A DNA stretch of 64,000 nt from Avoscillospira sp045652125 (GCA_045652125.1 JAZRTT010000023.1:1-64000), one strand, 5' to 3'; positions 34,664 to 43,814 are shown, numbered from the stretch's first letter. The notes: a model not told the origin generated them from the sequence alone. A program made the numbers and translations.

Positions 34664-35926
34664 TTACTCCTGTATGCGGTAGTTTCTTAATTTTCCGTAC
34701 ATGGCTTCATCACAGACAGCTTCCACCAGAATTCCGTCAGCGGTATAGTCGGTTTTCAGTACCTTTGCCTGAGAGTGCAGCAGATCTACCATGCCGCCCA
34801 TAGAGTAGGGCAGAAGAAAACAGGCTTTGATCAGACCTTTGTTGAGGTTTTTCTCAATGAGCTGTAAAAGCAAATCCATGTGCATACCGGTTTTGGCAGA
34901 AATACCAAGCCGGTTTTCGCCCCGTGGAATATCATCCTCTGCTACCAGATCTGCTTTATTATAAGCTTCGATGACCGGAATGTTGGGCTTAGCCAGCTGT
35001 AAAATCAGCTTATTGACAACGTCAATATGAATATCCCGTTCTGCATCGGAAGCATCAATTACGTGGAGCAGTAGATCTGCATACTGAAGCTCTTCCAGAG
35101 TAGCCTTGAAAGCCTCCACAAGGTGATGGGGGAGTTTGTCTATGAAACCAACTGTATCAGATAGGAGGACATCTGTTGTGTCAGAGACAGAAAGCTGGCG
35201 CGTGGTGGTATCCAGCGTATCAAACAGGCGGTTGTTGGCGGGGATCCCTGCACCGGTGAGATGGTTGAGCAATGTGGATTTACCTGCGTTGGTATAGCCA
35301 ACGATCGCCACAACAGGGACGGCGTTTTTGATTCGTCGTTCCCGCTGAACGCCGCGAATCTTCCGAACCTCCTGCAATTCCTGTTCCAGTTTTTGAATGC
35401 GTTTACGGATCAGACGCCGGTCAGTTTCCAACTGGGTCTCACCGGGACCTCTGGTGCCGATACTGCCTTCCTGTCGCTCCAAATGGGTCCACATACCGGT
35501 CAGACGGGGAAGGAGATATTTATATTGAGCAAGCTCCACCTGCAGGCGGCCTTCTCTGGTCTTGGCACGCTGGGCAAAAATATCCAGAATCAGTCCGCTT
35601 CGGTCCATGACCATGACACCGGTAAGCTTCTCTAACGCACGCTGTTGGGAAGGGGACAGGTCGTTGTCAAAGACGACCATATTGGCCCCTGTTGTCTCCA
35701 GCAACTGACAAACTTCCTCAACTTTTCCTTCACCGATGAAACTGTGAGGGTCGGGGGCAGTTCGGTTCTGCAGAACTTTTGCTGTACATGTGCCTCCTGC
35801 AGTTTCCAGAAGAGCCTCCAATTCATCCAGCGTTTGTTCCGTGGCATTTTCTTCACGGGAGAAAATGGCAGCATTGAGACCGACCAAAACCGCTTTTTCG
35901 ATTTGTTGTTTCTCCAAAGGTTCCAT
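34664..35926 (-). CDS. hflX: Ribosome-associated GTPase HflX
   Basis: A 420-residue GTPase. The N-terminal glycine-rich domain has HSFIGEGKVEE and GSIGTRGPGETQLETDRR, and a coiled linker follows. The G domain has G1 GYTNAGKSTLLN (~210-221), a G3 DTVGF and G4 NKAD. HflX splits stalled ribosomes. The start at ATG 35926 has TTGGAGAACCT upstream. Confidence 0.95.
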   Translation of the reverse strand: MEPLEKQQIEKAVLVGLNAAIFSREENATEQTLDELEALLETAGGTCTAKVLQNRTAPDPHSFIGEGKVEEVCQLLETTGANMVVFDNDLSPSQQRALEKLTGVMVMDRSGLILDIFAQRAKTREGRLQVELAQYKYLLPRLTGMWTHLERQEGSIGTRGPGETQLETDRRLIRKRIQKLEQELQEVRKIRGVQRERRIKNAVPVVAIVGYTNAGKSTLLNHLTGAGIPANNRLFDTLDTTTRQLSVSDTTDVLLSDTVGFIDKLPHHLVEAFKATLEELQYADLLLHVIDASDAERDIHIDVVNKLILQLAKPNIPVIEAYNKADLVAEDDIPRGENRLGISAKTGMHMDLLLQLIEKNLNKGLIKACFLLPYSMGGMVDLLHSQAKVLKTDYTADGILVEAVCDEAMYGKLRNYRIQE

Positions 35927-35950
35927 AGGTTCTCCAAAATATTTGAAAAA

Positions 35951-35983
35951 ATGAAAAAGCCCGCACCAATCGGGTGCGGGCAG
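35951..35983 (-). terminator. rpmE terminator
   Basis: GCCCGCACC pairs with GGTGCGGGC around GATT, followed by TTTTTCATTTTTTC on the minus strand. Confidence 0.85.
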
Positions 35984-35989
35984 TGGCAA

Positions 35990-36190
35990 TTACTTCAGGC
36001 CGTACTTCTTGTTGAAACGATCCACACGACCGCCAGTGTCAACCAGCTTCTGCTTGCCGGTATAGAAAGGGTGACACTTGGAGCAGATTTCGACGCGGAT
36101 ATCCTTCTTGGTGGAGCCGGTCTCGATCACTTCGCCGCACGCACAACGAATGGTAGTTTGCGCATAGTTGGGATGGATGCCTTCCTTCAT
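35990..36190 (-). CDS. rpmE: Ribosomal protein bL31, zinc-binding form
   Basis: A 66-residue bL31: MKEGIHPNY, CACG (16-19) and CSKC (37-40) as zinc ligands, and HPFYTGKQKLVDTGGRVDRF. The zinc-binding form has four cysteines, present here. ATG 36190 has GAGGTGAACAAT upstream. Confidence 0.96.
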   Translation of the reverse strand: MKEGIHPNYAQTTIRCACGEVIETGSTKKDIRVEICSKCHPFYTGKQKLVDTGGRVDRFNKKYGLK

Positions 36191-36251
36191 ATTGTTCACC
36201 TCTTTCTTATGTGGTAAAAGGGCATAAGACCCTAATTTCATTCGCCATGGT

Positions 36252-36280
36252 ATGATAACATACTTATAGTTCTTTTGCAA
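36252..36280 (-). promoter_or_regulatory. Promoter of rpmE
   Basis: TTGCAA, 17 bases, TATCAT on the minus strand. The rest of the 338-base gap 36191-36528 shows nothing else firm; a TACAAT at 36460-36465 could serve the DUF554 gene. Confidence 0.6.
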
Positions 36281-36528
36281 GTGTTTTTTTCAAAAAAATA
36301 CGAAAAACACGTTCCAGAAAGTGATCGGGAATAGGTCGGTTCTGCCTGAATGTTGCTTTCTCGCTATTTATAATGATTGGGCCGTGTAACTTTTTATAAT
36401 AAACAGCACAGCTCAATCTCATCAAAAATGTTTTACTGGAATTTTTTGCTGAATTATGGTACAATGGCGAAGTCAGGCGAATTGGAGGCTCGGAGACGGG
36501 CCTCTCATATTTATAGAGAGGGAAAGTT

Positions 36529-37221
36529 ATGATTGCTGCTGTTGTCAATGCTGCCGTGATTGTTGTGGGAGGCCTATTGGGTTTGCTTTTTGGCGGACGG
36601 CTGAAAGAAGAACATACAAAAACACTTGTCAGTGCTTTGGGAATTTGTACCATGGTTATCGGTATTACAGGGGCTATTGGTACATCCAATATTCTGATTG
36701 TCATTATATGTCTGGTTGTGGGAACTCTTTTAGGGGAACTGCTGCAGATCGAGCGGCGGCTGGATGGTTTAGGCAACTGGTTAAAGGGAAAAGTTGCGAA
36801 AAACGGATCCGGACGTTTTACGGAAGGGTTTGTTACTGCAAGCTTGTTGTTCTGTGTTGGTTCTATGGCAATTATGGGCAGTTTTGATGCAGGCCTTCGG
36901 GGAGATTACAGTACGATACTGGCAAAGAGCGCGTTGGACGGCGTTATGGCTGTGACGTTTGCCGCCACTATGGGCTTAGGTGTTTTGTTTTCAGCCGGAG
37001 CGGTTTTGGTTTACCAGGGGGCGTTGACGTTGTTGGCAGGCATTGTAGAGCCATTATTGTCTGCACCTGTGATTATGGAAATGAGCGCGGTGGGCGGCAT
37101 AATGCTGATCGGAACGGGAATCAATATTCTTGGTTTGTCTCCTCAGCGGGTAAAAGTTGGAAATATGCTGCCGGCTCTTATCTTTCCGGCAGTTTGGTTT
37201 GCTGTTTCAGGGGCTCTTTGA
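36529..37221 (+). CDS. DUF554 membrane protein
   Basis: A 230-residue polytopic protein of the DUF554/YdfK family: VNAAVIVVGGLLGLLFGGRL, SIMAIMGSFDAGL-like text (GSMAIMGSFDAGLRGD) and FAATMGLGVLFSAGAVLVYQG. About seven membrane segments. The function is unknown; it is proposed to be a transporter. The start has GAGAGGGAAAGTT upstream. Confidence 0.88.
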   Translation: MIAAVVNAAVIVVGGLLGLLFGGRLKEEHTKTLVSALGICTMVIGITGAIGTSNILIVIICLVVGTLLGELLQIERRLDGLGNWLKGKVAKNGSGRFTEGFVTASLLFCVGSMAIMGSFDAGLRGDYSTILAKSALDGVMAVTFAATMGLGVLFSAGAVLVYQGALTLLAGIVEPLLSAPVIMEMSAVGGIMLIGTGINILGLSPQRVKVGNMLPALIFPAVWFAVSGAL

Positions 37222-37252
37222 GAGATATAATAAAATAAATTACGATTAACGG

Positions 37253-37281
37253 TTGCTTTTCTGACAGATTTTTTGCATAAT
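37253..37281 (+). promoter_or_regulatory. Promoter of xpt
   Basis: TTGCTT, 17 bases, CATAAT. The leader is too short (~25 bases) for a purine riboswitch, which xpt often has in other Firmicutes. Confidence 0.5.
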
Positions 37282-37311
37282 AAACGAAAGCGTAGGAAAG
37301 GTGGATTCCCT

Positions 37312-37887
37312 ATGAAACTTTTGAAAGATAAAATCAGAAATGAAGGCAAGATTCTCCCCGGTAATATTGTAAAAGTCGACGGTTTTTTGAATCATAGGGT
37401 CGATATTCACATGATGGATGAGATCGCCAGAGAATTTAAGCGTCGTTTTGGCGATCAGGGTGTAACCGTTGTGCTTACAGCGGAGGCAAGCGGAATTGCG
37501 TTGGCAACCATTACAGCCAAGGAATTTGGTGTTCCTATGGTCTTTGCCAAAAAAGCCAAGAGCGATAATATTGAAGGCGGCTTGTATGCAAGTGATATTT
37601 TTTCCTATACATATAAAAAGAAAGTCACCTTGTTGGTCAGCAAGGATTGGATCACCAAGAATGACAAGGTTCTGATTGTGGATGACTTTATGGCCAACGG
37701 AGAAGCTATGCGGGGGTTGTGTGATATTGTTCAGGAAGCCGGTGCAGAGCTGATTGGCATTGGTATTGCCGTGGAGAAAGGCTTCCAGCATGGCGGCGAC
37801 CGCATTCGCGAAGCCGGAATCAATATTCAGTCTTTGGCCATCATAGATAAGGCTGACGAGAATGGGTTTGTATTTCGGGGGGAATAA
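37312..37887 (+). CDS. xpt: Xanthine phosphoribosyltransferase
   Basis: A 191-residue type I phosphoribosyltransferase: LNHRVDIHMMDEIAREF at the start, TAEASGIALATI, and the PRPP loop VLIVDDFMANGEA (~116-128). It turns xanthine into XMP for purine salvage; GuaA, encoded further on, converts XMP to GMP. The start at ATG 37312 has GGAAAGGTGGATTCCCT upstream. Confidence 0.92.
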   Translation: MKLLKDKIRNEGKILPGNIVKVDGFLNHRVDIHMMDEIAREFKRRFGDQGVTVVLTAEASGIALATITAKEFGVPMVFAKKAKSDNIEGGLYASDIFSYTYKKKVTLLVSKDWITKNDKVLIVDDFMANGEAMRGLCDIVQEAGAELIGIGIAVEKGFQHGGDRIREAGINIQSLAIIDKADENGFVFRGE

Positions 37888-37891
37888 GTCA

Positions 37892-37922
37892 ATAACGCCC
37901 TGACTGAAGTCAGGGCGTTCTG
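37892..37922 (+). terminator. xpt terminator
   Basis: AACGCCCTGAC pairs with GTCAGGGCGTT around TGAA; the T-run is poor. Confidence 0.6.
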
Positions 37923-37941
37923 GCATAAAAGAGGGCTGAGC

Positions 37942-38562
37942 ATGGAAAAAGGATTCTTTTTTGCATTTGAAGGCATAGACGGTGCCGGAAAAAGCACACA
38001 AATTAAATATCTGGTGGAGAAACTGCAGCAGCAGGGGATTCGATGCTATGAGACCAGAGAACCCACAGATGGCCCCATCGGATCGGTGGTGCACCAGATC
38101 ATGACCGGACGGATGGACGCTGACGGACGCGTTGTCTCCAGCCTGTTTGCTGCAGACCGTTTGGATCACCTGACAAATCAGGTGAACGGTTTGTGTAAAG
38201 TCATAGACCAGGGCATTACCGTGGTCACAGATCGCTATTATTTTTCTTCTTATGCCTATAATGGCGTGGATATGGATATGAACTGGGTAATGGAATGTAA
38301 CCGTCTCAGTGCAGAACTGATGCGTCCTACGCTGAACATCTTTTTGGATATTCCTGTGGAGGTCGCGCTCAACCGCATATCCGCAAACAGAATCCACACA
38401 GAGCTGTATGAAAAGGAAGAGCGGCTGCGTGCTGTAAGGGAAAACTATTTTAAGGCATTTGCGCTCAATGAGGGAACCGAGCGTGTCGCTGTTATCGATG
38501 CCAACGCACCTGCAGAAATTGTTGCTCAGCGTGTCTGGGAAGCAGTCCGGCGTGTTCTGTAA
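37942..38562 (+). CDS. tmk: Thymidylate kinase
   Basis: A 206-residue kinase with P-loop FEGIDGAGKSTQ (8-19), TREPTDGPIG and DRYYFSSYAYNG. It phosphorylates dTMP to dTDP. The DxxR-type P-loop arginine found in some bacterial enzymes is not obvious. The start has AAGAGGGCTGAGC upstream. Confidence 0.92.
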   Translation: MEKGFFFAFEGIDGAGKSTQIKYLVEKLQQQGIRCYETREPTDGPIGSVVHQIMTGRMDADGRVVSSLFAADRLDHLTNQVNGLCKVIDQGITVVTDRYYFSSYAYNGVDMDMNWVMECNRLSAELMRPTLNIFLDIPVEVALNRISANRIHTELYEKEERLRAVRENYFKAFALNEGTERVAVIDANAPAEIVAQRVWEAVRRVL

Positions 38563-38602
38563 AAGAGTGTCGGATCTCTGAGTTTTGAATAATGCATTCT
38601 TG

Positions 38603-38632
38603 TCAGCAGCGGCTTTGCCGCTGCTTTTTTAG
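38603..38632 (+). terminator. tmk terminator
   Basis: GCAGCGGC pairs with GCCGCTGC around TTT, followed by TTTTTT. It overlaps the last codons of the convergent mntP gene. Confidence 0.75.
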
Positions 38633-39213
38633 AAGAAACTGGAGATAAAAATTTCCAGACCGATTGCGATCAAAATGATGCCGCCCAAAATACCGGCCTT
38701 GCCCGCCAGCTTAGTGCCGGCTTTTTTACCGATAACAATGCCGGTCAGACAAATGAGAAAGGTCACTGCAGCAATCAGAAGGACAGCCGTCAACGCTGCA
38801 TTCAGATCATATTCCGCAATGGTAAAGCCAACAGACAGGGCATCAATAGAGGTGGCTACCCCTTGTATCAGCAGAGCAGAAAGACTGAGAAGCTTGCAGG
38901 ACGGGCCGTCGTCCTGTCCGCGGATGCCCTCTGCAAGCATTTTGCCGCCGATGAAACCCAATAATCCCAATGCGATCCATGGAATCAGAATTTCAAAAAA
39001 TTGGAAGTATTGAACAATGGTATGTACGCAGAGCCACCCGATCAGGGGCATGATCCCCTGAAAGACGGAAAATACGGCAGCGATGCCGAAGATTCGTCTG
39101 GGGCGCATATAGGGGTCGTTAAGACCGTTGGTCAGAGAGACGGAAAAGGCATCCATCGCCAAGCCGATACCAAGCAGGATATTGGAAATATAGAATGAAA
39201 AATGATAATTCAT
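38629..39213 (-). CDS. mntP: Manganese efflux pump MntP family
   Basis: A 194-residue, six-helix protein made of two DUF204 repeats, with AMDAFSVSLTNGL in the first half and VATSIDALSVGFTIA in the second; the Asp residues are the metal-binding ones. It exports manganese. The start at ATG 39213 has GGAGGCAGCCAA upstream. Neither the manganese riboswitch nor an MntR box is seen; the promoter holds a different operator. Confidence 0.88.
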   Translation of the reverse strand: MNYHFSFYISNILLGIGLAMDAFSVSLTNGLNDPYMRPRRIFGIAAVFSVFQGIMPLIGWLCVHTIVQYFQFFEILIPWIALGLLGFIGGKMLAEGIRGQDDGPSCKLLSLSALLIQGVATSIDALSVGFTIAEYDLNAALTAVLLIAAVTFLICLTGIVIGKKAGTKLAGKAGILGGIILIAIGLEIFISSFF

Positions 39214-39246
39214 TTGGCTGCCTCCATGGGTCATGACTACACAGAT

Positions 39247-39270
39247 GGGTATGATATACCCTTTGGGGTA
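39247..39270. promoter_or_regulatory. Overlapping palindromes in the mntP promoter
   Basis: GGGTATGATATACCC (39247-39261, perfect 15-bp palindrome) overlaps the -10 box. TACCCTTTGGGGTA (39257-39270) adds a second inverted repeat sharing a half-site. The ACCC...GGGT layout recalls CsoR/RcnR-type metal sensor operators; that is a resemblance only. Confidence 0.55.
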
Positions 39271-39279
39271 AATTGTCAA
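39251..39279 (-). promoter_or_regulatory. Promoter of mntP
   Basis: TTGACA, 17 bases, TATCAT on the minus strand. Confidence 0.75.
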
Positions 39280-39344
39280 GACAGGGTTGGAATTTTCCCT
39301 TTTTACATTTGGACTGACGGGTTCCAACCTCATTCACCGGTTCC

Positions 39345-39373
39345 TTGATAAGAACAGACAGATATGATAAAAT
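39345..39373 (+). promoter_or_regulatory. Promoter of the YcxB-like gene
   Basis: TTGATA, 17 bases, TAAAAT. Confidence 0.7.
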
Positions 39374-39429
39374 GAATATAAATTAACAGCGTTATAAAAT
39401 CCACTAACTTTGTCCAAGGAGGTATGCAA

Positions 39430-39951
39430 ATGGAATTTAAGTGTGAAACTGCGTATAATCAAGAAGCAATAACCATTATGGCAAAAGCATTAAGAAAGAC
39501 AGCACGAAAAACAAGAAGCCGTCGCTCGCATATTTTTGGCATAATTGTCGTTATGTTTGCACTGCTACTTACACTGCCCCTTGGGGACAAAGAATTTGTG
39601 CTTGATTTTAGAACCATTATTACTTGGCTTGTTGCGGCAATCCTCTTATTTACTTTGATATTTGAAGATAAGATTAACGGGTACGTAGCGAGAAAAAGAA
39701 TGTTGCCGGGATTAGAGAAAGCAACGGTAACATTTCATGCAGATGGTTATCATTCGGAAACAGAAATCGGCAGTTCAGATTTTATGTATAGCACGATTAT
39801 GTTGCTTGCAGAAACAGCAGACTACTTTGTATTTATATTCAGTCAAAGTCACGCACAGGTTTATCTCAAAAATAGCATTACAGGAGGCACGATCGAAGAA
39901 TTTCGTGAGTTTTTAACGAATGTAACGGGCAAGGAAATTGAAAACATCTGA
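39430..39951 (+). CDS. YcxB-like membrane protein
   Basis: A 173-residue protein with two membrane helices in the first half (IFGIIVVMFALLLTLPL and TIITWLVAAILLFTLIF) and a cytosolic C-terminal YcxB-like domain (YFVFIFSQSHAQVYLKN). The function is unknown. ATG 39430 is chosen because AAGGAGGT lies 6 bases upstream; ATG 39424 touches that site. The gene is AT-richer than its neighbours. Confidence 0.7.
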   Translation: MEFKCETAYNQEAITIMAKALRKTARKTRSRRSHIFGIIVVMFALLLTLPLGDKEFVLDFRTIITWLVAAILLFTLIFEDKINGYVARKRMLPGLEKATVTFHADGYHSETEIGSSDFMYSTIMLLAETADYFVFIFSQSHAQVYLKNSITGGTIEEFREFLTNVTGKEIENI

Positions 39952-40147
39952 AGAAACAGTATCAATCAGAATTTATCGAACAGTTTCTGCCTGTGAATAT
40001 GCTTCCCTTCGTCACTTCGGCGAAGGGAGGTTGTTTGTTCCCTGAAGCAGTCCAAAGAGTAATTGGGAGAAAATAACCGACGTGTCTGTTATTGGTTTTT
40101 GGCGGCGCTGTTCAGGCCTTTGGACTCTATAACATTCACGCACAGGC

Positions 40148-40182
40148 AAAGAAAAAACGCTCCATAGGAGCGTTTTTTCTTG
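40148..40182 (-). terminator. glnA terminator
   Basis: AAAAAACGCTCC pairs with GGAGCGTTTTTT around TAT, just after the glnA stop on the minus strand. Confidence 0.8.
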
Positions 40183-41607
40183 TTATAAGTTAAAATACCG
40201 CTCAAATTCCGCCGGATGGGGAATTGCAGAAAGTTCGGCACACTCTTTACGTTTAGCGGCAATGAAGTTCTCCAGCAGGGCTTCAGGGAATACACCGTTT
40301 GCAGTAAGATAATCATGGTCAGCTTCCAGTGCATCCAGCGCTTGCTCCAGAGAAGTGGGAAGATGGGTCAACTGTGCCTTTTCCTCATCAGAAAGGTGAT
40401 ACAGATTCATATCATAGGGGCCCCAACCGTTTTCATGGGGGTCGATCTGGTTTTTGATTCCGTCCAAGCCGGCCATGAGAATCGCGGCGTAGCACAGATA
40501 GGGATTGCAGGTGGCATCGGGGTTACGAAGTTCAAACCGCCGCAGTTTCGGTGTTTTGGCATAGGCAGGAATACGGATGACTGCCGAGCGGTTGGAGGTA
40601 GCATAACCTACTGTAACCGGTGCCTCAAAACCGGGCACCAATCGTTTGAAGGAGTTGGTGCTGGGATTGGTCAGAGCACACAAAGAGGCGATGTGCTTCA
40701 AAAGGCCGCCCATGAACCAATGGGCTTCCTTGCTCAGATGGGCATACCCGTTATCATCGGAGAATACCGGATTGCCATCCTTCAGAAGGAGCATATGCAC
40801 GTGCATACCGCTGCCGGCTTCGCCATAGACGGGTTTCGGCATAAAGGTGGCTGTTTTTCCGTATTTCAAAGCCGTGTTGTGAATGATATATTTGATCATC
40901 ATGGTAGCGTCTGCCATCCGGGACATCTGACCCAACATAGGTTCGATCTCAAACTGACCGGCTGCACCCACCTCCGGGTGATGATATTTAATGGGGATAC
41001 CGGCTTTTTCCATTTCCAGACACATTTCACTGCGGCATTCGTAAGTTCTGTCCATGGGCTTTGCTATATGATAGCCTTTCTGCTTGGGGACAATAATGCC
41101 CTGACCCTGAAGATCGGAGTTCCAGTGACCCTGTTCCAGATCGATCTCCATGGAGATACGCTCCGGATGAACCTGCCAGCCGACCTGATCGAAAAGATAG
41201 AATTCAAATTCCGGCAGAATGAGCATGGTGTCTGCGACGCCGGAATCCTTCATATATTGCTCTGCTGCCAAAACAATATTTCTGGGATATTGGGCAAGGG
41301 GCCTGTTTTCGGGGTAGTCAATGATCATGGCGTTGCCGGTCACCGACAGGGTGGGAATCTCACAGAAAGGGTCCACTACGGCTGTAGTTACATCGGGAAT
41401 AAACACCATATCGCTTTTTTCCACCACGGCATAGCCATAGTTGGATGCGTCAAAACCAATGCCGTTTTTCAGGGTGTTTTCGGAAAACTGTGAGGCAGGA
41501 ATGGTCACATGTCGATATTGACCATTGATGTCCACGATTTTGAAATCTACCATCTTGATGTTCTGTTCTTTGATCAGAGACATCAATTCCTGTGCAGTGT
41601 GTACCAT
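40183..41607 (-). CDS. glnA: Glutamine synthetase type I
   Basis: A 474-residue GSI. Motifs: GIGFDASNYGYAV, the ATP/glutamate region GSGMHVHMLLLKDG, KTPKLRRFELRNPDATCNPY and MNLYHLSDEEK. It makes glutamine from glutamate and ammonia. The start at ATG 41607 has GGAGGCAATAAAA upstream. The 474 residues are a little longer than the Bacillus GSI-alpha form. Confidence 0.95.
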   Translation of the reverse strand: MVHTAQELMSLIKEQNIKMVDFKIVDINGQYRHVTIPASQFSENTLKNGIGFDASNYGYAVVEKSDMVFIPDVTTAVVDPFCEIPTLSVTGNAMIIDYPENRPLAQYPRNIVLAAEQYMKDSGVADTMLILPEFEFYLFDQVGWQVHPERISMEIDLEQGHWNSDLQGQGIIVPKQKGYHIAKPMDRTYECRSEMCLEMEKAGIPIKYHHPEVGAAGQFEIEPMLGQMSRMADATMMIKYIIHNTALKYGKTATFMPKPVYGEAGSGMHVHMLLLKDGNPVFSDDNGYAHLSKEAHWFMGGLLKHIASLCALTNPSTNSFKRLVPGFEAPVTVGYATSNRSAVIRIPAYAKTPKLRRFELRNPDATCNPYLCYAAILMAGLDGIKNQIDPHENGWGPYDMNLYHLSDEEKAQLTHLPTSLEQALDALEADHDYLTANGVFPEALLENFIAAKRKECAELSAIPHPAEFERYFNL

Positions 41608-41655
41608 TTTTATTGCCTCCATATTGTTATAGAATCCAGAAAGATGCTTTTTGTC

Positions 41656-41684
41656 AGCATACACCAAATTCTGTTAAATTTCAA
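41656..41684 (-). promoter_or_regulatory. Promoter of glnA
   Basis: TTGAAA, 17 bases, TATGCT on the minus strand, between the degV stop and glnA. Confidence 0.55.
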
Positions 41685-41689
41685 GAAAA

Positions 41690-42529
41690 TTATGGCAGAT
41701 CATCCTCAAAACCCACCAGCAGTCCACCCAAATCTGCATAGTAGCTGCATAAACCACCACAGCAATCGATGGTAACATCGCTGCCGGGGAAGCAATCCAG
41801 AATCATAGTTTGAAGTTTCTGTGCTGCCTTCAGGTTAAAGCAGTGGGAGATTCGGGCTTTGCCGCCGCGAAAACCGCTTCTTGCCATCTCGCTGAGCATA
41901 AATTCCAGAGATTTTTGCTCTCCTCTTGGCTTGGAAAGGGGTTCAAGGACCCCTTCGCTGCTGGCACGCCCTACGACACGAATACCAAGCACGCCGGCAA
42001 CTTTGGCAAGTGCCATGCTGCAGCGGCCATTTTTAGCCAAGTTCTCCATGGATTGCAGATTAAACAGCAAATGGGTATGTTTGCTGTATTCACGTGTTGT
42101 TTTGCGAATTTCTTCAAAAGTTTTGTTTGCAAGAATACATTCCCTCAGTTTTTCAATGATCAGCAGCATTTCCGGTCCGGTTGAACGTGTGTCCAATACC
42201 CAGATTCGTCTTTCCGGATAATTTCGCTTGAATTCACCGGCAGCTTGAAGTGCGGCATTATATGAGCCGGAAAGCTGACTGGTAAGCGACAAAACAAACA
42301 CATTCTCTCCATCTTTGATGGCCTCATACCAATCTGTCATGTTTGGGCAGGAGGTGGAAGCGCCGGTCTTTTCTGCCTTTAGGTTGGCAACCATATGGCT
42401 GATATCCAGCCGGCTGTTGTCCACATATTCCTGAGAAGAAGTGAGAATTTTCAAGGGAACGGAGGAAAAAGCGACATCTGCCAGAGAATAGACATTGGCA
42501 GAGGAATCTGCGACAATTTTATATTTCAT
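41690..42529 (-). CDS. DegV-family fatty-acid-binding protein
   Basis: A 279-residue DegV protein: KIVADSSANVY, the TSCPNMTDWYEA loop with LSLTSQLSGSYNAA, and a C-terminal CGGLCSYYADLGGLLVGF. DegV proteins (FakB) hold a fatty acid for FakA, which is encoded at 27267-28931. Which fatty acid is bound is unknown. Confidence 0.88.
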   Translation of the reverse strand: MKYKIVADSSANVYSLADVAFSSVPLKILTSSQEYVDNSRLDISHMVANLKAEKTGASTSCPNMTDWYEAIKDGENVFVLSLTSQLSGSYNAALQAAGEFKRNYPERRIWVLDTRSTGPEMLLIIEKLRECILANKTFEEIRKTTREYSKHTHLLFNLQSMENLAKNGRCSMALAKVAGVLGIRVVGRASSEGVLEPLSKPRGEQKSLEFMLSEMARSGFRGGKARISHCFNLKAAQKLQTMILDCFPGSDVTIDCCGGLCSYYADLGGLLVGFEDDLP

Positions 42530-42720
42530 ATTGATACTCCCGTTAGAAGATATATTCTTTCCATATAGTACACAGAAATGAAAACAACGTCAATGCTTTC
42601 TTGAAATCGCTGACCGGTTTACTCTTACGCCGTTTATGATGCATCCGATCTACCTTTGAAAAACTGTTAAAATCATACAGATAAGCTTCTAACTTTTGGT
42701 TGTTTCTGACGAAAAAAATC

Positions 42721-42749
42721 TTGCAATACACCAGGTTCTGTGGTATTCT
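42721..42749 (+). promoter_or_regulatory. Promoter of guaA
   Basis: TTGCAA, 17 bases, TATTCT. Confidence 0.65.
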
Positions 42750-42812
42750 TTTAGTCAAGAAACTGTATTTTTCTGCGGCTTCCCGCAGCCTATTATCTGG
42801 GAGGTATGATCC

Positions 42813-43814
42813 ATGTCAAATAATAAACGTCCCGAAACCATGCAGCGTATTACGACTCCGGCACTGGCAGAAGCCTTTATTGCCGAGCAGGTTGCTGCTG
42901 TTCGTGCCCAGGTGGGAGATAAGAAGGTTTTGCTGGCCCTTTCCGGCGGCGTGGATTCCTCCGTGGTTGCAGCTTTGCTTATTAAGGCGATTGGCAGGCA
43001 GCTTGTTTGTGTCCATGTGAACCATGGCCTTATGCGCAAGGGAGAAAGTGAGCAGGTCATTGAGGTGTTCGGTAAGGAGCTGGATGCCAATCTGATTTAC
43101 GTGGATGCAACGGATCGTTTTCTGGATCTGCTGGCTGGTGTTTCCGACCCCGAAAAGAAGCGCAAGATCATCGGTGCTGAGTTCATCAATGTGTTTGATG
43201 AAGAGGCCGCCAAGCTGGACGGGATCTCCTTCCTGGCACAGGGCACCATTTATCCCGATATTCTGGAAAGCATCAAGGCTGCTGAAAGCGGCAAGCCTGT
43301 CAAGTCCCATCACAATGTGGGCGGTCTGCCTGAGGATATGCAGATGGAACTGGTAGAGCCGGTCAAACTGCTGTTCAAGGACGAAGTCCGCGTGGTTGGC
43401 GAGGCTCTGGGCCTTCCTCATGCCATGGTCTATCGTCAGCCGTTCCCCGGCCCCGGACTTGGTGTCCGCTGTCTGGGTGCCATCACCCGTGATCGGCTTC
43501 ATGCTCTTCGCGAAGCTGATGCCATTCTTCGTGAGGAGTTTGACAATGCCGGTCTGGCCGGTAAAGTCTGGCAGTATTTCATTGCTGTTCCCGATGTCAA
43601 GAGTGTGGGTGTCCGCAACGAAATGCGCTACGAAGGCTGGCCTGCCATTATCCGTGCTGACAATACCACCGATGCCATGTCTGCCACCATCGAGGAGATT
43701 CCCTACGCACTTCTCCATAAAATCACCGACCGTATCACCCGTGAGGTAGAGGGCATCAACCGCGTTTTGTACGATTTGACACCCAAACCCGTTGGAACCA
43801 TCGAGTGGGAATAA
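42813..43814 (+). CDS. guaA: GMP synthetase, ATP-pyrophosphatase and dimerisation domains only
   Basis: A 333-residue protein matching the C-terminal two thirds of GuaA: PP-loop LALSGGVDSSVVAALL (~41-56), AQGTIYPDILES, KSHHNVGGLPEDM, PFPGPGLGVRCLG and the C-terminal KPVGTIEWE. The usual N-terminal glutamine amidotransferase domain (~190 residues) is absent. Nothing resembling it lies in the 280 bases upstream, and GGAGG stands just before the start. It would aminate XMP with free ammonia or with a separate glutaminase subunit, as in archaeal split enzymes. Confidence 0.92.
   Translation: MSNNKRPETMQRITTPALAEAFIAEQVAAVRAQVGDKKVLLALSGGVDSSVVAALLIKAIGRQLVCVHVNHGLMRKGESEQVIEVFGKELDANLIYVDATDRFLDLLAGVSDPEKKRKIIGAEFINVFDEEAAKLDGISFLAQGTIYPDILESIKAAESGKPVKSHHNVGGLPEDMQMELVEPVKLLFKDEVRVVGEALGLPHAMVYRQPFPGPGLGVRCLGAITRDRLHALREADAILREEFDNAGLAGKVWQYFIAVPDVKSVGVRNEMRYEGWPAIIRADNTTDAMSATIEEIPYALLHKITDRITREVEGINRVLYDLTPKPVGTIEWE

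Noticed and set aside
37222..37311. Purine riboswitch before xpt
   Set aside because: The leader after the promoter is too short and shows no purine aptamer core.
37246..38397. A 383-codon open frame opposite xpt and tmk
   Set aside because: Spans two well-supported genes on the other strand and the terminator between them.
40216..41493. A 425-codon open frame opposite glnA
   Set aside because: Shadow of glnA in the opposite strand.
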